Source: Leptospira kobayashii (GTDB lineage: Bacteria > Spirochaetota > Leptospiria > Leptospirales > Leptospiraceae). Taken from it: a DNA stretch of 64,000 bases. The notes beneath the pieces are model-generated. The model made no database searches, had not been told where the DNA came from, and saw only the letters and a list, made by a program, of their open reading frames with translations. The stretch covers positions 186,001-250,000 of the forward strand of contig NZ_AP025028.1 of the NCBI RefSeq assembly GCF_003114835.2. Direction: 5' to 3'. Below, piece after piece: positions 56,007 through 64,000 of this stretch. The position numbers and the translations under genes are program-made. Numbering within the stretch: position 1 is the first letter of the stretch; each line of letters opens with the position of its first letter.

Positions 56007-57245
56007 TTAAAAGTGACGGGAATAACCTAAGCTAAAGTAAAAGAAGTTCGTAACGATTCTCTGTTGGTTGTAAGTTTCTTTCAAATACTGTCTTAATAGC
56101 GTGTCTGAAGTAAATGAGTTAATCCTATCATAGATAAAGGTATTGTCATAACCGTACAACTTGGAAGGATCCTGCACATGTCCGTCGTAAGTTAATCTCG
56201 TCGCGCCATCGAAATAATTATTGTTATCATAAAGATGCACATCGGGACGGTTTACATGGTTACCTGTCACAAAAAAATCGCCGAAATGCAGTTTCACGAA
56301 ACTGGAAATATCGGAAAATCCGGAAGTTTTATTTTTAGGATTTGCTTGGTACATATAACCGATATTAGTTCCAAGAGTGACTTTGAAAAATTCGCCTTCT
56401 CTAAAAACATGGCTTAATTCGAGAGGAATATAAAGATTGCTTCTGTTGAGTCCGGTTGCAGGAGTTCCTTGGTTTTGGAAATTGACAGTTTTATAAACGG
56501 ATAACTTAGGATTTAAAAAAGTTAAAAACGGAATTTCCCAACTGACAAATGTTTGTGTCTTGGCAAGTCCTCCACTTCCCGATGTCGGAAAAATAGCGTA
56601 TCGAAACGCTCCTACTTTGAATCTTCCGTATTTTGATTTTTCGAAATCGTAAAATAAGGTGAATTCTCCCGCGCTGTTTCGCGCCATACCGTTTTGATTT
56701 ACATATTTTTCAACAGTCAGAGGATTATAACAGGAAGAAGGGCTAGGACAAAAGTTTCCTGTTTGTAAATCGTGTTGGTATCTGGGAAAGAGTTCGGGCC
56801 CTCCCGATTGGCTTTGCAGAATACGTTGTTCGTTGTCTTTGTCTCCGCGATTGGACATCCATAAGTTCAGAAATACTTCTCCGTATAAATGTTTGATCGG
56901 AGTAGGGAACTCGATCGTAGGTTGAAAAGCCCAGACAGGTTGAAAGGATTTATAAGGAGTATTGTTCATCCTGGAAACGTCTTCCGTTCCAAGAGCCCAA
57001 CCTCTTCGTATATAATCCGTTGCAAATTCCAGTTTTACTTCTACCGGGTGATCGTTGTGTTCTCCTCCTTCCGAATGTTCTTTTTTGGTTTCGCTCGTGT
57101 TTTCTTCCTCTTTGGCAGGAGTAAAGGAATCAGAAGATGGCCTTTCTTCCTTTAATAGGCTTTGTTTCGACTTTGACTGTGAATGAACGGGAATGCTTAA
57201 AATACAAAGGATACTGATGGAAATGAATTTGATTGTTAGTTTCAA
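56007..57245 (-). CDS. outer-membrane beta-barrel protein with His/Glu-rich N terminus
   Basis: The protein has 412 residues: a signal peptide (LTIKFISISILCILSIPVHS), a charged spacer containing KKEHSEGGEHNDHPVEVKLE, and then alternating strands to an end in SLGYSRHF with a terminal Phe, the mark of outer-membrane proteins. The start of the barrel (KLEFATDYIRRGWALG) resembles the TIGR02001 family of unknown barrels. Several His and Glu in the spacer could bind a metal. It is the first gene of the operon with the BASS and DMT transporters. Confidence 0.8.
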   Translation of the reverse strand: MKLTIKFISISILCILSIPVHSQSKSKQSLLKEERPSSDSFTPAKEEENTSETKKEHSEGGEHNDHPVEVKLEFATDYIRRGWALGTEDVSRMNNTPYKSFQPVWAFQPTIEFPTPIKHLYGEVFLNLWMSNRGDKDNEQRILQSQSGGPELFPRYQHDLQTGNFCPSPSSCYNPLTVEKYVNQNGMARNSAGEFTLFYDFEKSKYGRFKVGAFRYAIFPTSGSGGLAKTQTFVSWEIPFLTFLNPKLSVYKTVNFQNQGTPATGLNRSNLYIPLELSHVFREGEFFKVTLGTNIGYMYQANPKNKTSGFSDISSFVKLHFGDFFVTGNHVNRPDVHLYDNNNYFDGATRLTYDGHVQDPSKLYGYDNTFIYDRINSFTSDTLLRQYLKETYNQQRIVTNFFYFSLGYSRHF

Positions 57246-57338
57246 AAATTAATTCTCCTTGTCTTGGCTATGACGAAGAGTTTATCCTTATTTTATCGTT
57301 GTATATATACGAGAATACCGTAGTTGCGGGGAGTACGT

Positions 57339-57866
57339 ATGAGTTTTCATTTATTATTACCGAAAAGATCCAAATTCTTTCTTATATATGTCTTAGTGGT
57401 TTTATTTTGGATGAGTTTAGAATCGATTGAAGTTTTTTCCGAATCCAAACTCGCCACTCTTATTTCCGAGTTTGCAGTATATTTGGAAATGGGAATAGGT
57501 GTTTTATCTTTGTTAGGCGTCTATTTTGTATTTACCGAATCCATGACCTTAAAAAAGGAAATCCGGGAATCCAAACAATTGATCGAAACACTGAGTCACA
57601 AAAATCTTTTGAGCAAATCGAATCGGGAAGAATTTTGGAACGGGGTAAAAGAACAATTTCGAAAATGGAATTATACCGAGACGGAATCCGAAATCGCTAC
57701 CTACTTACTCAGGGGATTTTCCAACCAACAGATAGCAGGTACGAGGGGAACCAGCCTGAGAACGATAGAAACGCAGGCCTATTCCGTTTATCAGAAATCG
57801 GGAACTCGCGGAAAACTGGATTTTATTGCCTATTTCATACTCCCCTTGTTGCCAGATGAAGAATAA
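57339..57866 (+). CDS. membrane-anchored LuxR-type regulator
   Basis: The ATG at 57339 is chosen because GGGGAG stands 5 nt before it. The protein has 175 residues: two spans (about 12-30 and 43-63), a short coiled coil, then a LuxR helix-turn-helix near residues 110-165 (YTETESEIATYLLRGFSNQQ, RTIETQAYSVYQKSG). Having the DNA-binding domain tied to the membrane is uncommon and suggests sensing of membrane state. It is divergent from the barrel/BASS/DMT operon, which it probably controls; a palindrome GTATATATAC lies at 57301-57310. Confidence 0.8.
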   Translation: MSFHLLLPKRSKFFLIYVLVVLFWMSLESIEVFSESKLATLISEFAVYLEMGIGVLSLLGVYFVFTESMTLKKEIRESKQLIETLSHKNLLSKSNREEFWNGVKEQFRKWNYTETESEIATYLLRGFSNQQIAGTRGTSLRTIETQAYSVYQKSGTRGKLDFIAYFILPLLPDEE

Positions 57867-57927
57867 TTTGTAGTAAAAATTCTTACAGGATACCACGTAG
57901 TGCTATTTGTAATGTTTTTGTAAACAT

Positions 57928-57976
57928 TGACCAAATAGTCAGTATTGTTTTGCTATTATTAATGACCAGTTAGTCA
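57928..57976 (+). promoter_or_regulatory. two TetR-type operator palindromes
   Basis: TGACCAAATAGTCA (57928-57941) and TGACCAGTTAGTCA (57963-57976) share TGACCAnnTAGTCA. Their centres are 35 bp apart. They end 10 bp before the ATG of the Het-C-like gene. The shape is typical of TetR-family operators. No tetR gene is in this window. Confidence 0.75.
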
Positions 57977-57986
57977 TAAATAATAG

Positions 57987-58766
57987 ATGCTTAGATTTTT
58001 CGGATTAACGATCCTGATTTTATTTTTGAACCAATTTACGATTTTTCCGCTGAAAGGATTCAGTTCTTTCGGCCCTTATACACATAGGGAGATCACTTTT
58101 CAAGCGATGGAGCAATTTGCAGACGATACAAAATTCGAAATCGCCGCACCTTGTGCCGAGCTCATCATGCAAGGGAATCTGCAAGGTGATAAACTTTTTC
58201 CCGATCGAACGGAGTTTCATTGTGATAATTCGAACTTCCAAGGTTGTAGTGAAAATCTGGAAAAGATAGTCAATGAAGGAAAACAGCTCAGTGGAGATCC
58301 TACTTTGATCCGAGTCGGAAGAGGGATGCATGTGATTCAGGATTTTTATTCTCATAGCAATTGGGCGGAGATGGTAGCTCCTCTTCCCATACTTGCCCCG
58401 GTAGAAGATATGAGAAATGTTTCTTATATCAAAAATTTACAATCGGGAATGTATCCTTATTCTCATGAATCCATCAATGACCAGATGGATTGTTTTACCG
58501 CTCCGGAAAGCGATTGGAAAATAGGATTGGTAGGTGCCACTCATGCATGTATGCACAAAGACGGAAACAATTCTATCAGAGGTGGGACAGATGTTCCCGG
58601 GATCGGAAGAACATACCATGAATTTGCCGGTGAACTGGCGGTTGCTCATACGAAAAAGTATTTGATGTCTTGGTACAAATCTGGTCATCCCGGTTTCTTA
58701 AGCTGTTTGGTGGTTAAAGTCGGAAACGGCGGTTGTAATCACAAAATTATTCGTAAAATGAAATAA
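57987..58766 (+). CDS. exported Het-C/phospholipase C-like zinc protein
   Basis: The protein has 259 residues, with a signal peptide (LTILILFLNQFTIFPLKGFS). YTHREITFQAMEQFADDTKF and GRGMHVIQDFYSHSNWAEM match the Het-C / zinc-dependent phospholipase C fold, in which His and Asp residues bind zinc. Four of its Cys are outside the signal peptide, so disulfides are possible. Activity is not proved. Two palindromic TetR-type operators precede it. Confidence 0.75.
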   Translation: MLRFFGLTILILFLNQFTIFPLKGFSSFGPYTHREITFQAMEQFADDTKFEIAAPCAELIMQGNLQGDKLFPDRTEFHCDNSNFQGCSENLEKIVNEGKQLSGDPTLIRVGRGMHVIQDFYSHSNWAEMVAPLPILAPVEDMRNVSYIKNLQSGMYPYSHESINDQMDCFTAPESDWKIGLVGATHACMHKDGNNSIRGGTDVPGIGRTYHEFAGELAVAHTKKYLMSWYKSGHPGFLSCLVVKVGNGGCNHKIIRKMK

Positions 58767-58778
58767 AAGATAACAAAT

Positions 58779-58792
58779 TGAATGAACATTCA
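58779..58792 (+). promoter_or_regulatory. TetR-type palindrome upstream of the RND pump
   Basis: TGAATG AA CATTCA has perfectly paired arms around two bases, 57 bp before the RND ATG. The arms differ from those of the twin palindromes upstream of the Het-C-like gene, so a second regulator is likely. Confidence 0.65.
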
Positions 58793-58849
58793 TGTTTGTT
58801 TTGTTGTCAAAAAATTGGTTGTTGGAAAAGTTTCTAATATTCCTTCCTT

Positions 58850-61800
58850 ATGAAAAAAATAATACATTACTTCGTATATCGGCCATTAGTTGCAACTTTA
58901 ATATTTGTATTCTTGTTCTTAGCAGGCATCATCTCCGTTTTATCAATGAAACGCGAAGCATTCCCTAGGGTGAATTTCCGTCAGGTGCGAATTTTGACCA
59001 TTTATCCCGGGGCAAGTCCTGTGGACGTGGAAAAAAAAGTAACGATTCCCATTGAAGAAAAACTTCGAGAGGTGGAAGGATTGGACTCAGTCAGATCCAT
59101 CTCCAGAAACACGGAATCAGACATTAGTATCAAAATAGATTTGGAAAATGACAATCCTGATCAAGTGGTAAATGACATTCGTCGTGCCGTCGATCGGGTA
59201 ACAAATTTACCGATTCAAGTAAAAGATCGCCCGATCGTAACGGAACAAAAAAGTTCCAACTTCCCTATTCTGGAACTTGCTATTCACGGCGCTGTCGATG
59301 AGAAGGAACTTCAGGAAGTCGGTAGAATCGTTGAAGATGAAATTCGAAAAGTTTCCGGAGTGGGAAGAGTAGATGCGTTCGGAAAAAGAAAAGAGGAGTG
59401 GAGGATTCGCGTCGATCCTACGCTTAAATCCCGTTATACGCTTGGTTTCTCGGATATCATCAATGCCATTGCCAAAAGAAATATCAGTGTACCGGCAGGA
59501 TCTTTTTTAAGACCCATTACCCAAGACATTCGGGTGACCGGGGAAATCAACGAGATGGAAGATATTAAAAATATCCCTATTCGTTCCAATGAAACCGGCA
59601 ATGCCATTTTACTTTCACAAGTGGCGACTTTAAAAGATACGTATGAAAGACCCAGGATGCTTGCGATTTCAAACGGTAGCGATGCTTATGTTTTACAGAT
59701 CATCAAAAAAGACAGTGCCGATATCATTGATACCGTAGCTGCCATCAAACTCGCTATAGTTGAAATAAAAAAACAAATCCCTTCAAATATTCAATTTTCT
59801 GATCTGAACAACGAAGGACACCGAGCTACCAAACGGCTCGATGTTGTGATCACAAACTCATTGCAAGGGCTTGTGCTCGTAGTGATCGTATTGATTGTTT
59901 TTTTCAATTTGAGAGATTCCATCCTAACCAGCCTTTCCTTACCGTTGACGCTGCTTGCAACAATCATCGCCTTTCCATTGTTTGATGTGTCATTCAATTT
60001 GGTATCGATGTTGGGGATTATTATTTCTCTCGGGATGTTGGTCGATAATAGTATCATCATTTCTGAGAATATTTATAAATATAGGTCTCAGAATTGGGAT
60101 GCGAAGTCTGCAGCTGTCCAAGGGGCGAGTGAACTTGTTGTACCGATCATCGGTTCTTATTTAACTACCGTAGCGGCATTTTTGCCAATGGCTTTTATGT
60201 CCGGGATCATGGGGAAATTCATTTGGCAAATCCCTTTTATGGTGATTGTGGCTCTTACTTTATCCTTGTTTGAATCTTTCTTTTTGCTTCCGGTGCGTTA
60301 TTCCTTGTTTGCCGTGGAAGAGAAAAAGAATAAAAAATCGGGAATCAGGACTTCCATTCGAACTTTCTTGGAAAATGGTTTCAATAAAAGTAAAAATGCT
60401 TTCGAAAGATTCATCAGAAAAGTTGTAGCAAGACCTGTTCTTACGCTTGGAATGATCTTTTTGGTTTTCATCAGCTCCTGTGGAATGCTTGGAATCATGA
60501 ATTTCAACTTATTCCCTAAGGAAGGAATCGATTATGTGATGATAAAGGCCGAGTTTCCACCCGATTATTCCGCACAGGAAACCGCCAAACAATTGCAATA
60601 TTTCGAACCTATTTTGAAACGCATTCCCAAAGAAGAAGTGCAAAGTATCATTTTGAAAGTGGGAATTCAACAAACCGATCCGACCGACCCGCTTACAAGG
60701 ATTGGCGAACAATTGGGGATGGCGCAGATTATTTTGGTTCCTGAAACCGAACGGAAAAGAACAGCACAGGAAATTTTCGGAGAAATCGAATCGGAGTTGA
60801 AGATGTTGCCTAACGCATTGACCGTAATGGTAGAGTTAGTTGTCAATGGTCCTCCTATCGGTGCTGCCGTTACTGTTGCGATCGAAGGTAAAGAATATAA
60901 AACTTTGAAAGTGATTTCGGAAGAGATGCAATCTTTTCTCCGGCAGGAAAAGGGAGTGATCAATATTCGCGATGATTACAAGCCCGGTAGAGAAGAGATT
61001 CAGATTCGTGTCAAAGACACGGCTTCCGCTATGACTGGAATTGATACCGAACTGACCGCATATTACGTTCGTACTGCAATGGAAGGAATTGAAGCATCCA
61101 ATTTAAGAAAGGGAAAAGACGAAGTTAAAATTGTGATTCAAAACGGTGACAATCACCGGGATGGAATTGAAGATTTGGATGCCATTCAGATTACAAATAA
61201 AAACGGGTTATTAACTCCAATAACAGCCGTTACGACTAGGACGATTGTACAGGGAATTGAAGCACTTTACCATAACGATTATGAGAAAGCGATTACCGTT
61301 CTTGCGGACGTTGATGAAGCAATCACCAGCTCCAATATAGTAAATTCCAAGATCATCGAACAATTCGGAAATCTCGGCAAAAAATACCCCGGTTATAAAA
61401 TCAAATTCCGGGGAGAGCAGGAAGAGACGGCGAAGTCCATGGTATCTCTTGCGAAAGCGGGAATACTTGCTATGTTCGGAATCTTTGCCATCCTCGCTAT
61501 CATCTTCAATAGTTTGACCAAACCTATTCTGATCATACTATCCATTCCTTTGGGATTTATAGGAGTAGTATTCGGATTTTTGATTTCTGGTAAGGCGTTG
61601 AGCTTTCTCGCCATGATCGGAATCATCGGACTCGCCGGGGTGATTGTGAACGCATCCATCGTGCTTGTGGATACGATCGAAGAGTTTCAGAAAAAGGGAG
61701 AAGGATTGTATGAATCGCTTGTTACTGCTTCTGCAGAAAGATTCAGACCGATTCTTGTAACAACGATGACTACTATGGCTGGGATGATTCCGACCGCGTA

Positions 61801-61939
61801 TGCGATCGGAGGTTCCGATCCGATGCTTATTCCAATGACTCTTTCTCTTGCTTGGGGACTTGGGTTCGGAACCTTCGGCTCGCTGATTTTCATACCAGCG
61901 AGTTTTTCCGCCTACTATCGATTAAGAGGAAGGAAGTAG
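58850..61939 (+). CDS. RND-family efflux transporter (AcrB/HAE type)
   Basis: The protein has 1029 residues: the full RND layout with a first span at 10-33, a large periplasmic loop, spans around 335-480, the second loop and spans around 865-1020. In span 4 the proton-relay pair Asp-Asp of AcrB is Asp-Asn (SLGMLVDNSIIISENI). GIIGLAGVIVNASIVLVDTI is the matching C-terminal motif. It exports drugs, detergents or lipids together with an adaptor and an outer-membrane channel, but neither lies in this window. The stop overlaps the convergent gene by 18 bp. Confidence 0.92.
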   Translation: MKKIIHYFVYRPLVATLIFVFLFLAGIISVLSMKREAFPRVNFRQVRILTIYPGASPVDVEKKVTIPIEEKLREVEGLDSVRSISRNTESDISIKIDLENDNPDQVVNDIRRAVDRVTNLPIQVKDRPIVTEQKSSNFPILELAIHGAVDEKELQEVGRIVEDEIRKVSGVGRVDAFGKRKEEWRIRVDPTLKSRYTLGFSDIINAIAKRNISVPAGSFLRPITQDIRVTGEINEMEDIKNIPIRSNETGNAILLSQVATLKDTYERPRMLAISNGSDAYVLQIIKKDSADIIDTVAAIKLAIVEIKKQIPSNIQFSDLNNEGHRATKRLDVVITNSLQGLVLVVIVLIVFFNLRDSILTSLSLPLTLLATIIAFPLFDVSFNLVSMLGIIISLGMLVDNSIIISENIYKYRSQNWDAKSAAVQGASELVVPIIGSYLTTVAAFLPMAFMSGIMGKFIWQIPFMVIVALTLSLFESFFLLPVRYSLFAVEEKKNKKSGIRTSIRTFLENGFNKSKNAFERFIRKVVARPVLTLGMIFLVFISSCGMLGIMNFNLFPKEGIDYVMIKAEFPPDYSAQETAKQLQYFEPILKRIPKEEVQSIILKVGIQQTDPTDPLTRIGEQLGMAQIILVPETERKRTAQEIFGEIESELKMLPNALTVMVELVVNGPPIGAAVTVAIEGKEYKTLKVISEEMQSFLRQEKGVINIRDDYKPGREEIQIRVKDTASAMTGIDTELTAYYVRTAMEGIEASNLRKGKDEVKIVIQNGDNHRDGIEDLDAIQITNKNGLLTPITAVTTRTIVQGIEALYHNDYEKAITVLADVDEAITSSNIVNSKIIEQFGNLGKKYPGYKIKFRGEQEETAKSMVSLAKAGILAMFGIFAILAIIFNSLTKPILIILSIPLGFIGVVFGFLISGKALSFLAMIGIIGLAGVIVNASIVLVDTIEEFQKKGEGLYESLVTASAERFRPILVTTMTTMAGMIPTAYAIGGSDPMLIPMTLSLAWGLGFGTFGSLIFIPASFSAYYRLRGRK

Positions 61940-63055
61940 TTTCGCGGGGATATCTTTTTTCCCGATTTCCTTTCTAGGGGTTTTGTTACGCTCGTGTCTA
62001 TATTTGGAGATTCCGATATAGACCGGTTTACGAACCCTGTTAATCCCACCTAACGGACGATGTTCGGGAAGTGCATGCCAAGGGGTAAAGGATGCGTTTT
62101 CACAAAGAGTGTCCATTTCTTTGAAATCAAATTCCTGTTTTGGGATTTGAATTTCGGCGAGTTTGATAAAAGGAGATTCGTCTTCATCCCATTCCACGGC
62201 CGGATCTTCGACAGGCATCGACTTCGGATCTTTTTGCAATTGAACTAAGAAAGAGAAACAAGAGCTGGATTCTTTCAGTTGTTTTTTCAACGTATCTCTC
62301 AGATAATTTTCTCCGGCGTCGGATGGAATTTCAGATACGGTATCTTTACAAGGTTTCACCGAATATTTAACAGCTCTGTTTTCTCCCAATGCATAAGGAG
62401 TAGTGGACCAATATCTGATTTCCAATGGGCTGGAGATTTTTTTGCCGCGGATCGCTCTTACTTTGGATAATGCTCCCAGTTTCCATCCGAAGGGGTTCCA
62501 TCCGAAAACATAAGAAGCGGGTTTACCCGCAAATGCCGCTTCGAAAAGCGCCAAATATTCGTCAGGTGCTCCGATCGGTAAAACAGGATGATTGATTAAT
62601 AAAAAATCGTGTGTAGTTGCAGTGCTTTCATCAGCTAATAATTTTTTTCCCGGAACGTCGAAGAGTTTGATTCCGATTCCGCGGATATCTCCTTCTTTAT
62701 CTGTTTTCGGTTTTTGTGCTCCGTTGGAAAAACGAAGTAGCGCGGAATAATTTTTCCCAGGTTGAAAAACTCCCAGTTTCAAAGACGGATCTATGTCTTT
62801 ATTTACCGTAAAAGAAGCAGCAACACAACCATGGTGTTTGGGGTGAGCATCTCTTTTTACCAAATCGTTGGAAGCGTAACTTTCTTCCAGAGACTTGAGT
62901 GTTAAGTCTAATGTTCGTTTGGTTGTATTTTCTTCGTCAGGGAACGGGTATTCCTTTCCTAACTCCACATTTGCGGGAATCTTAACATAAGGTCCGCCGC
63001 AAAACGGAAGAAGGAGGAATATGAGGCAAAGGGCGTAAGGTGTAATCTGTTTCAT
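61922..63055 (-). CDS. catalase-fold haem lipoprotein
   Basis: The protein has 377 residues. LCLIFLLLPFC is a lipoprotein signal ending in the lipid Cys. The catalase core is seen in KRDAHPKHHGCVAASFTV (distal His), LRFSNGAQKPKTD, RGIGIKLFDVPGKK, THDFLLINHPVLPI and, at the end, RPLGGINRVRKPVYIGISKY with the Tyr that should ligate haem. It lacks the usual NN-P-F-F segment of true catalases, so it may be a haem peroxidase or lipid oxygenase-like protein. It is convergent with the RND gene. Confidence 0.78.
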   Translation of the reverse strand: MKQITPYALCLIFLLLPFCGGPYVKIPANVELGKEYPFPDEENTTKRTLDLTLKSLEESYASNDLVKRDAHPKHHGCVAASFTVNKDIDPSLKLGVFQPGKNYSALLRFSNGAQKPKTDKEGDIRGIGIKLFDVPGKKLLADESTATTHDFLLINHPVLPIGAPDEYLALFEAAFAGKPASYVFGWNPFGWKLGALSKVRAIRGKKISSPLEIRYWSTTPYALGENRAVKYSVKPCKDTVSEIPSDAGENYLRDTLKKQLKESSSCFSFLVQLQKDPKSMPVEDPAVEWDEDESPFIKLAEIQIPKQEFDFKEMDTLCENASFTPWHALPEHRPLGGINRVRKPVYIGISKYRHERNKTPRKEIGKKDIPAKLLPSS

Positions 63056-63110
63056 TAATCTTCTAGGATAAACCCGGAAGATTTTTCTGTCTAGCCCAAA
63101 GAGGAAAAAA

Positions 63111-64000
63111 TTACCACCAATTCAATACGTCTTCCGCAAAACCTAAGAAGTTTTTAAGTTCCAGTTTTTTGCCGGAATCCAAAACGACCGTCCCGTTGAA
63201 ATGACCGAATACTTGGTGTTGAACGGATTTCATAATCAGGAAATTGATCGATGAAGATCTGTCTACAATCGGCTGGAAAGAAAGATTCAATCTATTATCG
63301 TTACTGGTAAATTTCCAAGGTTCCATGTAGTTTTCGGTATTGATATGAAATAGAACTTCATCCAGTTTATGAATTTTGTTTTCATATATCAGTACATTTT
63401 CGGAGGCAGGGGAGCGATCACTGAATCCATAACCTAAATTGAATCCGAAAGTTTTTTTGCCCAGATGTCCGGAAGCGGAACTCCAATACCACCTGTTTTT
63501 ATAAGTCCAGACTCCGCGACCCCAATCCAAAGCACCTAAGTCTTGTTTATCGTTAAATTTATAATCGTTGCCTCCATAGTAAAATCCTCCGGAAGCAGGC
63601 ATACAGTTGATCTTTGTATTATAATAAAATGCTTTTCTGTTTTCCTTCCAGGAAGTGGCGATGTTCATGGACTCCAAATCTTTTGGTTCCGCCAAATGAA
63701 TCTCGCCTTCGATTCCCTCTTCTCCGTTACTACATTCCATATGAGCGGATTCGAATTTGATTTTTCTTTTTCCGGGTTTCATTGTGAATTCCAACATTAG
63801 CTTATCATCTTTATAACTGATGACTCCGTTTTTGTTGGTGGCGGGAAATCCCGTTTTTCCCATCGGCAAAAGGGAGAGAGTATCGATTTGTTTGAACTTT
63901 CCCGTCTTGAAGTCGATAAAACAAATGGCGAACATTCCCGCATAACCCAAGTCTGATGCTGTAAATGTGATCCCGAACTCCTGTTTCGGAGAAAGGATGG
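63111..64000 (-). CDS. DUF2804 family protein, C-terminal part
   Basis: The frame is open beyond the window edge: reading back from the TTG at 63950 there are 16 further codons without a stop (SPKQEFGITFTASDLGYAG), so the start lies outside. The visible part reads as the DUF2804 family: ALDWGRGVWTYKNRWYWSS with its conserved Asp-Trp-Gly-Arg-Gly, GFNLGYGFSDRSPASEN, then EPWKFTSNDNRLNLSFQP. The family is of unknown function and resembles the lipocalin-like CrtC/AttH group. It lies 56 bp upstream of the catalase-fold gene on the same strand. Confidence 0.85.
   Translation of the reverse strand, partial: ILSPKQEFGITFTASDLGYAGMFAICFIDFKTGKFKQIDTLSLLPMGKTGFPATNKNGVISYKDDKLMLEFTMKPGKRKIKFESAHMECSNGEEGIEGEIHLAEPKDLESMNIATSWKENRKAFYYNTKINCMPASGGFYYGGNDYKFNDKQDLGALDWGRGVWTYKNRWYWSSASGHLGKKTFGFNLGYGFSDRSPASENVLIYENKIHKLDEVLFHINTENYMEPWKFTSNDNRLNLSFQPIVDRSSSINFLIMKSVQHQVFGHFNGTVVLDSGKKLELKNFLGFAEDVLNWW

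Overview
The window looks like chromosomal DNA of a spirochaete of the genus Leptospira, most likely a saprophytic (L. biflexa-like) species. This is inferred from several things together: a 298-residue protein that I recognise as very probably the flagellar sheath protein FcpA, a DUF1564 protein (a family I know only from Leptospira), many short lipoproteins with relaxed lipoboxes, an AT-rich composition, and standalone enzymes instead of large operons. I see no transposase, phage gene, CRISPR array or rRNA. Almost everything reads as stable chromosome.

Layout. 1-2.6 kb (+): the end of an SLC13-type transporter, a lipoprotein and a CAP-domain lipoprotein. 2.6-13.3 kb (-): one long array, read right to left, of a 47-residue mini-gene, a subtilase, a FabD-like acyltransferase, a WYL regulator, ispE, tRNA-Gln(UUG), a glmU-type uridylyltransferase, prs, L25, pth, ftsH and an EVE protein; its core is a conserved translation and cell-envelope cluster. 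13.5-19.2 kb: a possible PilZ protein, then on the minus strand an M23 lipoprotein, a flavin monooxygenase, DUF1564, and a small operon of thioredoxin-like lipoprotein, GT-C membrane enzyme and two short proteins. 19.3-27.9 kb (+): valS, purD, an unknown gene, prfB, a degenerate sigma-54-activator-like regulator and an inner-membrane OmpA-domain protein. 27.9-32.2 kb (-): lepB, a transpeptidase PBP and a Maf/DUF115 protein. 32.3-35.6 kb (+): thrC, a stand-alone GHKL ATPase and a tail-anchored protein. 35.5-38.4 kb (-): leuS preceded by a 59-residue Cys4 protein. 38.7-42 kb (+): a YbbA/YbbP-type ABC system. 42-48.9 kb: FcpA (-), a DnaC-like ATPase, folK and panB (+), then DAHP synthase, rhodanese, an ABC-F ATPase and a 53-residue protein (-). 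49-54.5 kb: a BrkB-like protein, small proteins, a TauE permease, an exported nitroreductase-like protein and a FrnE-like DsbA. 54.5-57.9 kb: an operon of outer-membrane barrel, BASS transporter and small DMT transporter, divergent from a membrane-anchored LuxR regulator. 58-64 kb: a secreted phospholipase/Het-C-like protein and an RND pump, both behind TetR-style palindromes, then a catalase-fold lipoprotein and the end of a DUF2804 gene.

Most notable observations: (i) the peptidyl-tRNA hydrolase sits in its classical locus but has lost four of the five classical active-site residues; (ii) the GAF-AAA-Fis regulator has lost the GAFTGA loop and the Walker B acidic pair; (iii) three good small genes (47, 59 and 53 codons) precede larger genes on the minus strand, one of them a Cys4 zinc-ribbon candidate next to leuS; (iv) paired TetR-like operators lie upstream of the Het-C-like gene, and a different palindrome lies upstream of an RND pump that has no adaptor gene; (v) the barrel/BASS/DMT/LuxR locus is the best candidate for an undescribed transport system; (vi) the M23 lipoprotein has no usual start codon near its signal peptide, and a strong hairpin lies in the way.
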